Source: an uncultured Bacilli bacterium
GTDB lineage: Bacteria > Bacillota_I > Bacilli_A > RF39 > UBA660
Length of the DNA: 64,000 bases
Direction of reading: 5' to 3'
NCBI GenBank assembly: GCA_934140575.1
Contig: CAKPBJ010000003.1
Span: forward strand, 1-64,000
Each line of letters opens with the position of its first letter. Within the stretch, counting starts at the first letter, position 1. Below are positions 22,706 through 31,055 of this stretch, piece after piece. Under the pieces are notes generated by a model. It was not told the DNA's origin. It did not search any database and worked only from the letters and a program-made list of their open reading frames with translations. A program made the translations under genes and the position numbers.

Positions 22706-25700
22706 ATGAAAGGTAAAAACGAAATAAGAAATGTTGTAATATGTAAATATGATCAGGATAAAACAAAAGTTTTTGTATTTACAAAAGATGGTAGAGTAAA
22801 AGAAAGACCATATGATGAGATAAAAGAAGATTTAGAAAAAATATTAGAACCTAAAATACAAAATCTTATTAAGAATGATATCGAGCTTCAAGATGATATC
22901 AAGAAATTAGAAGAAGCAAAATCTGTTGCAGCAAAATATGGAAATGACTCGCTTCAAGAACAATTAGAACTTCAAGCAAAAGAAATAGAACAATTAGCAA
23001 GAAGAAGAGCAATTCAAAGTTTAATTAATACTGATACATTATACATAGTATCATCAACAGAATTTATTGAAAATTTTAATAATTTTACAGAAAGATCAGT
23101 TGGTGCACTAATTAAAAGAAAACAATCATCAGATGGAAATTATTATAACAATCAAACTGGAAAGCCAAGTATTGAAGAAGTTATAGAAGAAGAATTAGAA
23201 AAAACTAAGTCAACTGGTGAAAATGCAGAGGAAAAACAAAAAACTAAAGAAAAAAGAAAAAATGAAGGACAACAATCTGAAAATTCTTCTGATTCAGAGC
23301 AAGCTGACAAAAAAGAAGAAGAATCTAAGACAGAAGAAGCAGCAGAAAAAACTGATAGCACAGGTGAAGAAGACTCACAAGAAAACGATACAGAACAAGA
23401 AGAAAGCAGAGAGAAAAGTGCCACATCAAACGGCGATGAAGAAAATGGATACCAAAAAACTAAGAAAAAAACATCAGATTTTCAAAAAGGTGGTACAAGA
23501 ACAACATCAAGCGATGCAGATAAAACTGAGCAAAAAGAAACAAATGAAGAATCAGATAATGGCAGTCAAGAACAAGAGGAACAAGACTCAAATGAAACTG
23601 CAGAAAACGATAATGATGGTTCACAAGAAGAAGCAAACGAAGAATCAGATAATGGCAGTCAAGAACAAGACTCAAACGAAACTGCAGGAAACGATAATGA
23701 CGGTTCTCAAGAAGAAGCAAACGAAGAATCAGATAATGGCAGTCAAGAACAAGAAGAACAAGACTCAAACGAAACTGCAGGAAATGATAATGACAGTTCT
23801 CAAGAAGAAGCAAACGAAGACTCTGATAACGGAAGCCAAGAACAAGAAGAACAAGACTCAAACGAAACTGCAGGAAATGATAATGATGGTTCTCAAGAAA
23901 ATAGTGGTGAAGAATCAAACGAAGAAGGTAGCAATGAAGAAAATAATGGCGATGATGACTTTGATTTTTCTGAATATGACTTTGACGATGATCAACCAAT
24001 AGATGGATATGATGAGGACGCATTTGATGACGATTTCGATAATGAAAATGAAGATGAAAACGATGATGATAATGACCGTACAACAAGTCCTAAGAAAGAA
24101 AATATTATAAAAAGACTATGGAAAAAGATAAAACGTTCTCCAATAGGTAAAAAAATAACCGCAGTTATTGTTTCGGCAGCTCTTATTTTTGGAATAGGTG
24201 GAGGACTATATAGTTGTTCAAAACGTCAAACTCGAGAAGGCGTAATGAATAATAGTAATATAGTCACAATGAATGACTCTGAAGATGCAAAAAATAGTAC
24301 AAACGGAATTATCATTGTAGGAGATAATAGCTCATATAATAAATGTACTGTTAAACAATTACTTGATGTAACAACAAGCCAAGTACAAAAAGAATCTATG
24401 TCAAACTTACAAAAGAGTATAATAGGATTCAATGAAAGTTTTGCTGATGCACATACAGGTTCATACCAAAATGCTGCAGGAGAAACTGTTGATGTAAGAG
24501 CAGCATTAAGCTTTGATGAAATGGTTGCATTACAACAAGCATATAATGACTATTCAAAAACTGAATTAAAAGCATATTTTAATGGTACTGATGTTTCAAA
24601 AGATTCACTTACAAGATCATATAAAGACGCAAGCTTACAATTAATGGGAGCATATGTAATAGAAACAAGTGAACACCCAGTAGATATGTCAGGATTAATC
24701 AATTCAGAAGAAGGAAAAGCATTCTATAATAAATATCATCAAATGTTCCTAGCTGCAAAGACAGCAACAGGCGATGAAAAGTTAGAAAAAATAAAAGAAT
24801 TCTATTCAGCAGTAAAAACCGACTTCCCAATTACTCAAGAAGTAAGAACAGAAGGAATTGCTCATGCTGATGATTATGCAACACTTGCTTCATATAAACT
24901 ATCAGTTGCACCAATGATTGCAGCTGGAGAAATTATGTGGCAGAATCTAGAAGTAGATGAAACACTAGATGATTCAACAATTGATTTCTTAAATGATTTA
25001 GGATTATGTAATTATGCAGAAAGCAAATTTGGAACTATCGAAACAATTTCACTTACTAGTGAATCTGATAGCACAAACCCTTTATATGAACAATATAAAT
25101 CTGCATTTGAAAAAGAATTAAAAGAAAAAAATATTTATGTAATTGATGATGAACATAGAGAATTAAGTAAACTACAAGAGTTCCAAAAAGCTGTAAATTG
25201 GCATTTTGAAAATGAAGAAAGCTATGGATATAGTTCTGGAGTTGTTATGACAACATCAGAAACATATCAAGAAAAATATTCATGGCAAGAATCACATACA
25301 ACTTATTCTACTGAGCAAACAAGAGAAACTGTTGAGGCTAGTCAAATACCAGATGGTGTTCGAAATGATTTAGAAAATCAAGTTAACTCTGAAATAGCCT
25401 CTGAAAATGAACAAGCAAAACAAGAAGCTGAGAAGAAAGCAGAAGAAACACAAAAAGAAATGCAAAAAGAAGAAGATAAAAAAGCTGAACAAATAGAAGA
25501 AGAAATAAAGAAAGATGATCAACAATTCCAAGATCAAGTAGACAAAGCAAATGAAACAATTGATAGAAACAATAGTGACCAAGATACATCTAACGATGAA
25601 AAAGTAAACGAAAGTGAATTTGGTGGTAATGTTGATTTTGACGAAGATCATTCTGACGATAATGGAAACTTAGATGATTCAGTAGAAAATATCACAACAA

Positions 25701-25945
25701 ATGGTGATGGAGACCAAACAGGTGAAGAATTACCAGACCCTAATCAAACAGGAGCCGAATTTGATAAAAAAGCACCATCTGGAGATTCATCTTCTAGTAC
25801 AGAACAACTTGAAGAGGCACCTAGTACAAGTACAAGTGGAACTGGCGATGAAACTTATGAATATGAAGAATTGATAGACCAATTGATAGAACAAGAAGCT
25901 GCACAAAGTTCAACTGAAACAGAGGGTTATCAATATACAAAATAG
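22706..25945 (+). CDS. large membrane protein with acidic tandem repeats
   Basis: A 1079-residue protein of unknown function. Residues 1-160 are a charged helical domain, probably cytoplasmic. Residues ~165-470 are highly acidic and low-complexity, including four near-identical repeats of 28-31 residues. One transmembrane helix lies at ~488-508 (ITAVIVSAALIFGIGGGLYS), preceded by basic residues, so the acidic half should be inside. Residues ~510-870 form a structured extracytoplasmic domain with scattered motifs (PMIAAGEIMWQNL, YSSGVVMTTSETYQEKYSWQ). Residues ~880-940 are a coiled coil of E, K and Q, then another acidic tail. AAGGGGG precedes the ATG. It is the second gene of the 21103 operon and ends at a terminator. 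The two products may form one envelope complex; that is inference. Confidence 0.7.
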   Translation: MKGKNEIRNVVICKYDQDKTKVFVFTKDGRVKERPYDEIKEDLEKILEPKIQNLIKNDIELQDDIKKLEEAKSVAAKYGNDSLQEQLELQAKEIEQLARRRAIQSLINTDTLYIVSSTEFIENFNNFTERSVGALIKRKQSSDGNYYNNQTGKPSIEEVIEEELEKTKSTGENAEEKQKTKEKRKNEGQQSENSSDSEQADKKEEESKTEEAAEKTDSTGEEDSQENDTEQEESREKSATSNGDEENGYQKTKKKTSDFQKGGTRTTSSDADKTEQKETNEESDNGSQEQEEQDSNETAENDNDGSQEEANEESDNGSQEQDSNETAGNDNDGSQEEANEESDNGSQEQEEQDSNETAGNDNDSSQEEANEDSDNGSQEQEEQDSNETAGNDNDGSQENSGEESNEEGSNEENNGDDDFDFSEYDFDDDQPIDGYDEDAFDDDFDNENEDENDDDNDRTTSPKKENIIKRLWKKIKRSPIGKKITAVIVSAALIFGIGGGLYSCSKRQTREGVMNNSNIVTMNDSEDAKNSTNGIIIVGDNSSYNKCTVKQLLDVTTSQVQKESMSNLQKSIIGFNESFADAHTGSYQNAAGETVDVRAALSFDEMVALQQAYNDYSKTELKAYFNGTDVSKDSLTRSYKDASLQLMGAYVIETSEHPVDMSGLINSEEGKAFYNKYHQMFLAAKTATGDEKLEKIKEFYSAVKTDFPITQEVRTEGIAHADDYATLASYKLSVAPMIAAGEIMWQNLEVDETLDDSTIDFLNDLGLCNYAESKFGTIETISLTSESDSTNPLYEQYKSAFEKELKEKNIYVIDDEHRELSKLQEFQKAVNWHFENEESYGYSSGVVMTTSETYQEKYSWQESHTTYSTEQTRETVEASQIPDGVRNDLENQVNSEIASENEQAKQEAEKKAEETQKEMQKEEDKKAEQIEEEIKKDDQQFQDQVDKANETIDRNNSDQDTSNDEKVNESEFGGNVDFDEDHSDDNGNLDDSVENITTNGDGDQTGEELPDPNQTGAEFDKKAPSGDSSSSTEQLEEAPSTSTSGTGDETYEYEELIDQLIEQEAAQSSTETEGYQYTK
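23546..23902 (+). repeat. four in-frame tandem repeats of 84-93 bases
   Basis: Copies begin at 23546, 23639, 23723 and 23816, each starting with codons for ESDNGSQEQ (the first residue pair EE or ED). The second copy lacks nine bases (EQE). They encode an acidic unit ending NETAxNDNDGSQEEANE. The fourth copy decays at about 23902. The high nucleotide identity suggests recent expansion and possible length variation between strains. Confidence 0.9.
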
Positions 25946-25948
25946 AAT

Positions 25949-25974
25949 AAGAACTCATTTTTGAGTTCTTTTCT
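25949..25974 (+). terminator. terminator of the surface-protein operon
   Basis: AAGAACTCA, TTTT loop, TGAGTTCTT, then T residues. Confidence 0.85.
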
Positions 25975-26012
25975 TATTAAATGGTGCAAAGCATTGAAAA
26001 TAAAGAAAATGT

Positions 26013-26041
26013 TTGACAATATACAACACTTGTGGTATAAT
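26013..26041 (+). promoter_or_regulatory. consensus promoter for the gene at 26095
   Basis: TTGACA at 26013-26018, a 17-base spacer and TGG-extended TATAAT at 26036-26041. A leader hairpin follows (TGAAG 26052-26056 with CTTCA 26068-26072) before the AGGGGG ribosome-binding site. Confidence 0.85.
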
Positions 26042-26094
26042 ATGAATACATTGAAGGTACAGTAGGTCTTCAGAGTGATTAGGGGGTTGAATAT

Positions 26095-26514
26095 ATGAAG
26101 AACACTTATATATTTGAATATTTAGATGAGAATGATTTTAGAAAGAAAGAAAGATCTGTAAGAAAGTATAATATGTTAGCATATAAAAAGCTTACATTCA
26201 CTTATTATCCAGAATTACGTAAAGGAACATTTTTAGGTAAAGAAGTAAAAAAAGATGAAAAAGCAAAAACAATAAGTTATGAATTACAATTACCAACAGA
26301 TGAATTATTCAAAAAAGTTCATGGTCCAATTGTATTACATTATACAGTATATACAGAAAAAAACATTATTTTATTAACAAACATAACACCAGAAGGAATT
26401 TTAGATGAAGGACATAGAGCTGAATTATCAACTTATAAAGGTGTAATGATATCTAAAGCAAATCCTGAAAAAGATATGTTTAAAATTAATTTATTAAATA
26501 TGTTAGGAAAATAG
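26095..26514 (+). CDS. small conserved-looking protein, unknown function
   Basis: A 139-residue soluble protein with no recognised domain, no signal peptide and no membrane segment. It is predicted to be mainly beta strands (alternating hydrophobic stretches such as IVLHYTVYTEKNIILLTNI) with a basic surface. It is monocistronic between terminators. It has a near-perfect promoter, a leader hairpin and an AGGGGG ribosome-binding site, so it is probably abundant. It lies just before a tRNA pair, but no functional link can be read from that. Confidence 0.7.
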   Translation: MKNTYIFEYLDENDFRKKERSVRKYNMLAYKKLTFTYYPELRKGTFLGKEVKKDEKAKTISYELQLPTDELFKKVHGPIVLHYTVYTEKNIILLTNITPEGILDEGHRAELSTYKGVMISKANPEKDMFKINLLNMLGK

Positions 26515-26538
26515 AGAGAAAACTCTATTTTTTTTATT
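26509..26538 (+). terminator. terminator overlapping the stop of the 26095 gene
   Basis: ATAGAG and CTCTAT flank a short A-rich loop, then a long T run. Confidence 0.7.
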
Positions 26539-26545
26539 TTTTCTA

Positions 26546-26574
26546 TTGCAATACTCAAAAATTCATGTTATTAT
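26546..26574 (+). promoter_or_regulatory. tRNA promoter
   Basis: TTGCAA at 26546-26551, a 17-base spacer and TATTAT at 26569-26574 with a TGT extension, 18 bases before the first tRNA. Confidence 0.7.
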
Positions 26575-26592
26575 TAAATAGCAATGTGAATT

Positions 26593-26669
26593 GGACCCTT
26601 AGCTCAGTTGGTTAGAGCATCCGGCTCATAACCGGGCGGTCACAGGTTCGAGTCCTGTAGGGTCCACCA
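26593..26669 (+). tRNA. tRNA with CAT anticodon (Met or Ile2)
   Basis: A 77-base cloverleaf: acceptor GGACCCT pairs with AGGGTCC, the anticodon arm CCGG(C)/(A)CCGG holds loop CTCATAA with CAT at 26627-26629, the T arm is CAGGTTCGAGTCCTG, and CCA is encoded. A CAT anticodon serves either elongator Met or, after lysidine modification, Ile2. The GGACC acceptor recalls Ile2/Met types in low-GC Gram-positives and I cannot decide. It is not the initiator, whose acceptor starts with a mismatch. Confidence 0.93.
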
Positions 26670-26676
26670 TTCATGT

Positions 26677-26760
26677 GCGAGTATGGCGGAATTGGCAGAC
26701 GCGCTAGACTTAGGATCTAGTGTCATAGACGTGCAGGTTCAACTCCTGTTACTCGCACCA
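26677..26760 (+). tRNA. tRNA-Leu (TAG anticodon)
   Basis: An 84-base tRNA with a long variable arm, as expected for Leu. The acceptor is GCGAGTA / TACTCGC (one mismatch-free match apart from end pairing), the anticodon stem CTAGA/TCTAG encloses CTTAGGA with TAG at 26711-26713, and CCA is encoded. It lies 7 bases after the CAT tRNA in one transcript. Confidence 0.95.
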
Positions 26761-26770
26761 TTTGTAATTT

Positions 26771-26796
26771 AAAGCAACTATCAAGTTGCTTTTTAT
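26771..26796 (+). terminator. terminator of the tRNA pair
   Basis: AAAGCAACT, loop ATCA, AGTTGCTTT, then T residues. It lies before tag, so tag needs its own start signal or read-through. Confidence 0.8.
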
Positions 26797-26814
26797 TTGA
26801 TATAAGGAGCGAAT

Positions 26815-27354
26815 ATGGAAAGATGTCACTGGTGTAATGAAAAGAATGAAACATATATCAATTATCATGATAATGAATGGGGAAAACAAAATTTTGATGA
26901 ACAATATCTATATGAAATGTTTATTTTAGAAACATTTCAAGCAGGATTATCGTGGGAATGTATATTAAATAAAAGAAAATCTTTTGAACATGCCTATGAT
27001 AATTTTGACATTGACAAAGTCATTAATTATAAAGAAGAAAAAGTAAATAATCTTTTAAATGACAAAAATATAATCAGAAATAAATTAAAAATAAATGCAA
27101 GCATAAATAACAGTAAAATATATAAAAATATTATAATAGAATATGGAAGTTTTTATAATTATTTAAAAATCTACTGGGATGGAAAAATAATATATGAAAA
27201 TGATAAAACAACATCCAAATTATCTGATAAAATATCACAAGATCTGCAAAAAAGAGGTATGAAATTTGTAGGTACCACAACAATATATTCATACCTTCAA
27301 GCAATAGGGATAATTAATTCCCATGAAGACAATTGTTTTTTATACAACAAATAA
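26815..27354 (+). CDS. tag: DNA-3-methyladenine glycosylase I
   Basis: Removes 3-methyladenine from alkylated DNA to start base excision repair. At 179 residues it has the family length. The start RCHWCN carries the zinc-binding Cys and His region, followed by YHDNEWG (the conserved acidic and Trp segment of the base pocket), then ETFQAGLSWECILNKR. The C-terminal GMKFVGTTTIYSYLQAIGIINSH supplies the remaining zinc ligand region (H, C). AAGGAG precedes the ATG. It stands alone between a tRNA terminator and its own terminator. Confidence 0.95.
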   Translation: MERCHWCNEKNETYINYHDNEWGKQNFDEQYLYEMFILETFQAGLSWECILNKRKSFEHAYDNFDIDKVINYKEEKVNNLLNDKNIIRNKLKINASINNSKIYKNIIIEYGSFYNYLKIYWDGKIIYENDKTTSKLSDKISQDLQKRGMKFVGTTTIYSYLQAIGIINSHEDNCFLYNK

Positions 27355-27393
27355 AAAGAGAAAGAATTTAATAAAAAAATCTTCTCTTTTTTT
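27353..27393 (+). terminator. intrinsic terminator of tag
   Basis: AAAAAGAGAA pairs with TTCTCTTTTT around an AT-rich loop, then T residues. Confidence 0.75.
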
Positions 27394-27566
27394 ATAACTT
27401 TTTTAAATAGTAATTCTCAATATAACAATCATCATCTTTTCACCAATAACCTCAAAATAAAAGATTAAATAATTTCTAATTTTAATTAGTAAAGATTTAA
27501 ATAAACATTTAACTTTACTTAATATTGTCAAACATAATAATTTTTTGCGTTAGACTACAATTAAAC

Positions 27567-27575
27567 TGATATACT
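27567..27575 (+). promoter_or_regulatory. extended -10 promoter of the dehydrogenase pair
   Basis: TGATATACT, 32 bases before the first SDR start. The rest of 27394-27566 is AT-rich with no gene. Confidence 0.5.
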
Positions 27576-27607
27576 AATAGTGTAGAATATAAAAGAAGGA
27601 GGACAAT

Positions 27608-28348
27608 ATGTTAGAAGGAAAAGTTGCAATTATAACTGGTGGTACAAGAGGAATAGGCTTTGCCATTGCTAAAAAATATTTAGAAAGCAACGCTAAAGTA
27701 ATTATATTCGGTTCACGAAACGAAACAGTAGAGAAAGCCGTAAAAGAATTAAAATCATTAAATGATAAATATGAAATAGACGGATATTATCCTAATCTTA
27801 CTGATGAACAGAATATAGAAAATACATTTAATGAAATTGAATCTAAGTATGGACACATTGATATTTTAGTAAACAATGCCGGTATCTCATCACGAACAAA
27901 AATAGAAGACTATACAGATGAAGAATATGAAAAAATTTCTAATTTAAATATAAAGTCAGTATATGTATGTTCTAAAACCGCCGTAAAATATTTAAAAAAG
28001 ACAAAAGGTGTGATTCTAAATACCAGTTCAATGGTTAGTATTTATGGCCAACCAAGCGGAGTAATGTACCCAACAAGTAAATTTGCAGTTAATGGTATGA
28101 CAAAGTCCCTTGCAAGAGAATTAGCGCCATTAGGAATAAGAGTAAATGCAGTTGCACCAGGAATTACAAATACAGATATGGTTAAAAACCTTCCAAAAGA
28201 AATGATAGAGCCACTTATAAAAACAATTCCATTAGGTAGAATTGGTGAACCAGAAGATATAGCTAATGCTTTCCTATTCTTAGGAAGTGATATGGCATCA
28301 TATATTTCTGGTGTAATACTATCGGTTGATGGGCTAGCAAGAAGCTAA
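27608..28348 (+). CDS. short-chain dehydrogenase/reductase (FabG-like)
   Basis: A 246-residue classical SDR. The cofactor loop TGGTRGIGFAIA is at about 10-21, NNAG near 89-92, a Ser in NTSSMVS, and the catalytic Y-x-x-x-K in YPTSK. RVNAVAPGIT and a C-terminal SVDG are typical of the FabG/3-oxoacyl-ACP reductase branch, but many such enzymes act on sugars or steroids, so the substrate is open. A strong GAAGGAGGA precedes the ATG. It is paired with a second SDR 25 bases downstream. Confidence 0.85.
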   Translation: MLEGKVAIITGGTRGIGFAIAKKYLESNAKVIIFGSRNETVEKAVKELKSLNDKYEIDGYYPNLTDEQNIENTFNEIESKYGHIDILVNNAGISSRTKIEDYTDEEYEKISNLNIKSVYVCSKTAVKYLKKTKGVILNTSSMVSIYGQPSGVMYPTSKFAVNGMTKSLARELAPLGIRVNAVAPGITNTDMVKNLPKEMIEPLIKTIPLGRIGEPEDIANAFLFLGSDMASYISGVILSVDGLARS

Positions 28349-28373
28349 AAGAATAGAAAGAGGAGAAAAGAAA

Positions 28374-29156
28374 ATGATAAAATTTGATTTTACAAATAAA
28401 AATGTAATAGTAACAGGAGCTAGCATGGGCCTTGGAAAAGAAATTGCCAAACAATTCGCAATAGCACATGCAAATGTAATAATTGCAGATTTAAATTTAG
28501 AAGCAGCAGAAAAAACAAAAAAAGAATTAGAAGTATATGGTACAAAGATATTAACTTATCCAATAGATGTATCAAATTATTCAAAATGGAAAAAACTTGC
28601 AAACTTTGCCAATCAAGAATTAGGTAGTATCGATATATTAGTTAATAATGCTGGTATATGTTCATTAGAACCAATTGCTGATATGGATATTGATAAATTA
28701 AACAAAATGTTAGCAGTAAATCTAAATGGAACAATATATGGTTGTAAGACTATTTTACCAATCATGAAAAAACAAGGTGGCGGAAGAGTTGTTAATATGT
28801 CATCAATCGCAAGCAAATTAGCATCTGCAAATGGTTCAATTTATTCAGTAACAAAGGCTGGAGTATTAGAATTAACTGCCTGTCTTGGAAGAGAATATGC
28901 AAAAGATAATATTACAGTCAACTGTGTATTACCTGGAATAATAAGAACACCATTATGGGAAGGAATGCTTGATGCCATGACAAAAGGTGATAACTCCAAA
29001 AAAGATACAACATTCACAACATATACAGATACAATTCCAACAGGAAGACCACAAGATCCAATTGATATTGCAATGGCAACATTATTCTTATGTACAGAAG
29101 AAGCATATAATATTAATTGCCAAAACTTAGCAGTAGATGGAGGACATACATTCTAG
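28374..29156 (+). CDS. short-chain dehydrogenase/reductase, second of a pair
   Basis: A 260-residue classical SDR with TGASMGLGKEIA for the cofactor, VNNAGICS, NMSSIASK and the catalytic YSVTK. The C-terminal NLAVDGG matches family ends. It is not a close copy of its neighbour, so the pair probably acts on different substrates or steps rather than being a recent duplication. GAGGAG precedes the ATG. Co-transcription with the upstream SDR is likely. Confidence 0.85.
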   Translation: MIKFDFTNKNVIVTGASMGLGKEIAKQFAIAHANVIIADLNLEAAEKTKKELEVYGTKILTYPIDVSNYSKWKKLANFANQELGSIDILVNNAGICSLEPIADMDIDKLNKMLAVNLNGTIYGCKTILPIMKKQGGGRVVNMSSIASKLASANGSIYSVTKAGVLELTACLGREYAKDNITVNCVLPGIIRTPLWEGMLDAMTKGDNSKKDTTFTTYTDTIPTGRPQDPIDIAMATLFLCTEEAYNINCQNLAVDGGHTF

Positions 29157-29199
29157 TATGTTCTTTTATTTATAATAAAAACCAATTTTAAAAAAACTA

Positions 29200-29208
29200 T
29201 GGTATAAT
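29200..29208 (+). promoter_or_regulatory. extended -10 promoter of the Fic gene
   Basis: TGGTATAAT, 25 bases before the ATG at 29234. Confidence 0.55.
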
Positions 29209-29233
29209 AAATAACTTGATAGGAGTTGGTAAT

Positions 29234-30361
29234 ATGTTCACAACTAATTTGCCTTTAAAAACAGAATCCGGCATACCTTTTAAAATAGATTTAGAATCAC
29301 TAAAATTATTTGAAGAAGAGTTAGAAATATTTCTTCAAAGCGAAGATTTTATGAATACAAGAGAATTTTCTAAAAAAGTAATGTTCACTCATGAATTAAA
29401 AGCAAATAATACGGTAGAAGGTTATAATGATTCAATGTCAATAATTGAAAAAGTTATAGAAGATGCAAAAAGCGTTAAAGATATAGAAAAAAGAAATAGA
29501 ATAATTAATTTATATAAAGGATACCAATACATCCTTAAGGGCGAAGATATTACAGAAGAAAATGTAGGAAAACTATATAAAATATTAAGTAAAGATTTAT
29601 TAAATGAACATGATATAACTCACATGGGAGAAATATATAGAGAAGCACCTGTTTATATATTACGTCATGGAAGATTAGATAATACCATGGACGAAGGTCT
29701 TCCTTACGTAAAAGTTCCAGAATACATGGATTTATATTTTGATTTTGTAAATAATTTTAAAATTTCAAATGCTCAAACTGACCAATTTATTAAATCACAA
29801 TTAATGCACTTCTACTTTGTTTACATACATCCTTTTTTTGATATTAACGGAAGAAGCAGTAGAACAATAGCTATGTGGTATTTATTAAATAATAGTGCAT
29901 ATCCATATATAATCTTTAATAGAGGAATAAACTTCGATTCAAATTATGATGATATTATATATAATTGTAAAAATTCTCATGATATTACAAAGTTTTTAAA
30001 ATACATGCTTATAAATGTAAAAAAAGAATTAGAGAAAGAATATATTGTTCATAATCTCCATGAACAAACATCTAGACATTGGCATTCAACAGACTATGAA
30101 ATGTTAAATTATTTTTTATCATTAAATGGAAATAAAACAGTCTTAGACTACGCAAACCTTTACAATAGAATGAATTCTAAAAAAAGAGTCAAAGAATTTT
30201 TTGAAACAATGGTACTTCCATTAATTGATGATAAAACCTTAACGATAGAAAGAGAAACAAAGAAAATTATGTTTAATGACCAACCTAATTTGGTACTTTC
30301 TCTAAACAAAAATAAAATGGAAAAAATAAATACAGAAAAAGTAAAAAGATTGACACTCTAA
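29234..30361 (+). CDS. Fic family protein
   Basis: A 375-residue Fic-domain protein, likely an AMP-transferase acting on a protein target. The core motif is HPFFDINGRSSR at 199-210, with the catalytic H199; Ile replaces the first Gly of the usual DGNGR. N-terminal TVEG at 60-63 fits the inhibitory-helix motif of class II Fic proteins, where the Glu blocks ATP binding, so the enzyme is probably self-inhibited. The C-terminal ~100 residues may be a winged-helix-like tail. ATG 29234 is chosen for the AGGAG upstream; an earlier TTG is unlikely. It is monocistronic and its target is unknown. Confidence 0.88.
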   Translation: MFTTNLPLKTESGIPFKIDLESLKLFEEELEIFLQSEDFMNTREFSKKVMFTHELKANNTVEGYNDSMSIIEKVIEDAKSVKDIEKRNRIINLYKGYQYILKGEDITEENVGKLYKILSKDLLNEHDITHMGEIYREAPVYILRHGRLDNTMDEGLPYVKVPEYMDLYFDFVNNFKISNAQTDQFIKSQLMHFYFVYIHPFFDINGRSSRTIAMWYLLNNSAYPYIIFNRGINFDSNYDDIIYNCKNSHDITKFLKYMLINVKKELEKEYIVHNLHEQTSRHWHSTDYEMLNYFLSLNGNKTVLDYANLYNRMNSKKRVKEFFETMVLPLIDDKTLTIERETKKIMFNDQPNLVLSLNKNKMEKINTEKVKRLTL

Positions 30362-30412
30362 GAATATATATTTTATAAGAAAAATATAAAAAAGCAAAAA
30401 ATGAGATTATTA

Positions 30413-30421
30413 TGATATAAT
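30413..30421 (+). promoter_or_regulatory. extended -10 promoter of the small multidrug-export-like gene
   Basis: TGATATAAT; no clear -35. Confidence 0.5.
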
Positions 30422-30466
30422 AAACCTACGTACAAAATAAAATTAAAGAGAAAGAGAGTTGAAATT

Positions 30467-31033
30467 ATGGCATCATTACCAATAGTAATTAAATATTTAA
30501 TAGTATTTTTTGTATCTATGGTACCAATAGTAGAATTAAGAGGAGCAATACCAATAGCAGAAAGTTTAGGACTAGATTTATTACTTTACTATCCAATCGC
30601 AATAATAGGAAATATTTTACCAGTACCAGTTATTTACTTATTCGCAAGAAAAGTATTAGAGTGGGGTAAAGATAAAAAATTCACAAAGAAGTTTTTCACT
30701 TGGTGTATTGAAAAAGGAGAAAAAGGTGGTAAAAAGTTAAGAGAATCTGCAAGTAATAGTGGAATCTTTTGGGCATTATTATTATTTGTAGGAATACCAT
30801 TACCAGGAACAGGCGCTTGGACTGGAACATTGGCCGCAAGTTTTTTACAATTAGACTTTAAAACAAGCATAATTGCTGTATCACTTGGAGTATTATTAGC
30901 TGGAATTATCATGTCTTTAGGAAGTAAAATAGTTTCAACTCTAGGTTGGTTAGGCGTAGCAGCAATAATTATTGTTATTTTGTTAATAGCAGTAGGCTCA
31001 ATCGTATTAAATAAATCTAAAAAGAAAAAGTAA
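30467..31033 (+). CDS. small multidrug export protein-family membrane protein
   Basis: A 188-residue polytopic protein of the Sm_multidrug_ex (PF06695-type) family, with 4-5 hydrophobic segments. Diagnostic stretches are VSMVPIVELRGAIPIAESLG near the N-terminus and GIPLPGTGAWTGTLAASFL in the middle, a re-entrant-loop-like motif shared with DedA-type proteins. Transport activity is assigned by family only. It is followed 22 bases later by the CmpB-like gene, so they are probably one operon. Confidence 0.85.
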   Translation: MASLPIVIKYLIVFFVSMVPIVELRGAIPIAESLGLDLLLYYPIAIIGNILPVPVIYLFARKVLEWGKDKKFTKKFFTWCIEKGEKGGKKLRESASNSGIFWALLLFVGIPLPGTGAWTGTLAASFLQLDFKTSIIAVSLGVLLAGIIMSLGSKIVSTLGWLGVAAIIIVILLIAVGSIVLNKSKKKK

Positions 31034-31055
31034 TATAAAACTACTGGAGTAAATT

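Noticed and set aside
23546..23902. CRISPR array
   Set aside because: The repeats are contiguous, in frame and without spacers; they encode protein.
23460..24086. Long minus-strand and alternate-frame open readings over the acidic repeats
   Set aside because: They mirror the codon pattern of the repeat region in the real gene, have no ribosome-binding site and give implausible His/Leu-rich proteins.
25370..25651. Minus-strand Phe-rich reading frames
   Set aside because: They are antisense to the Glu/Lys coiled coil of the acidic-repeat protein and have no start signals.
29828..29863. Inactive Fic protein because Ile replaces a Gly in the core motif
   Set aside because: The catalytic His, Asn and both Arg are kept; this single change is not enough to call it dead.
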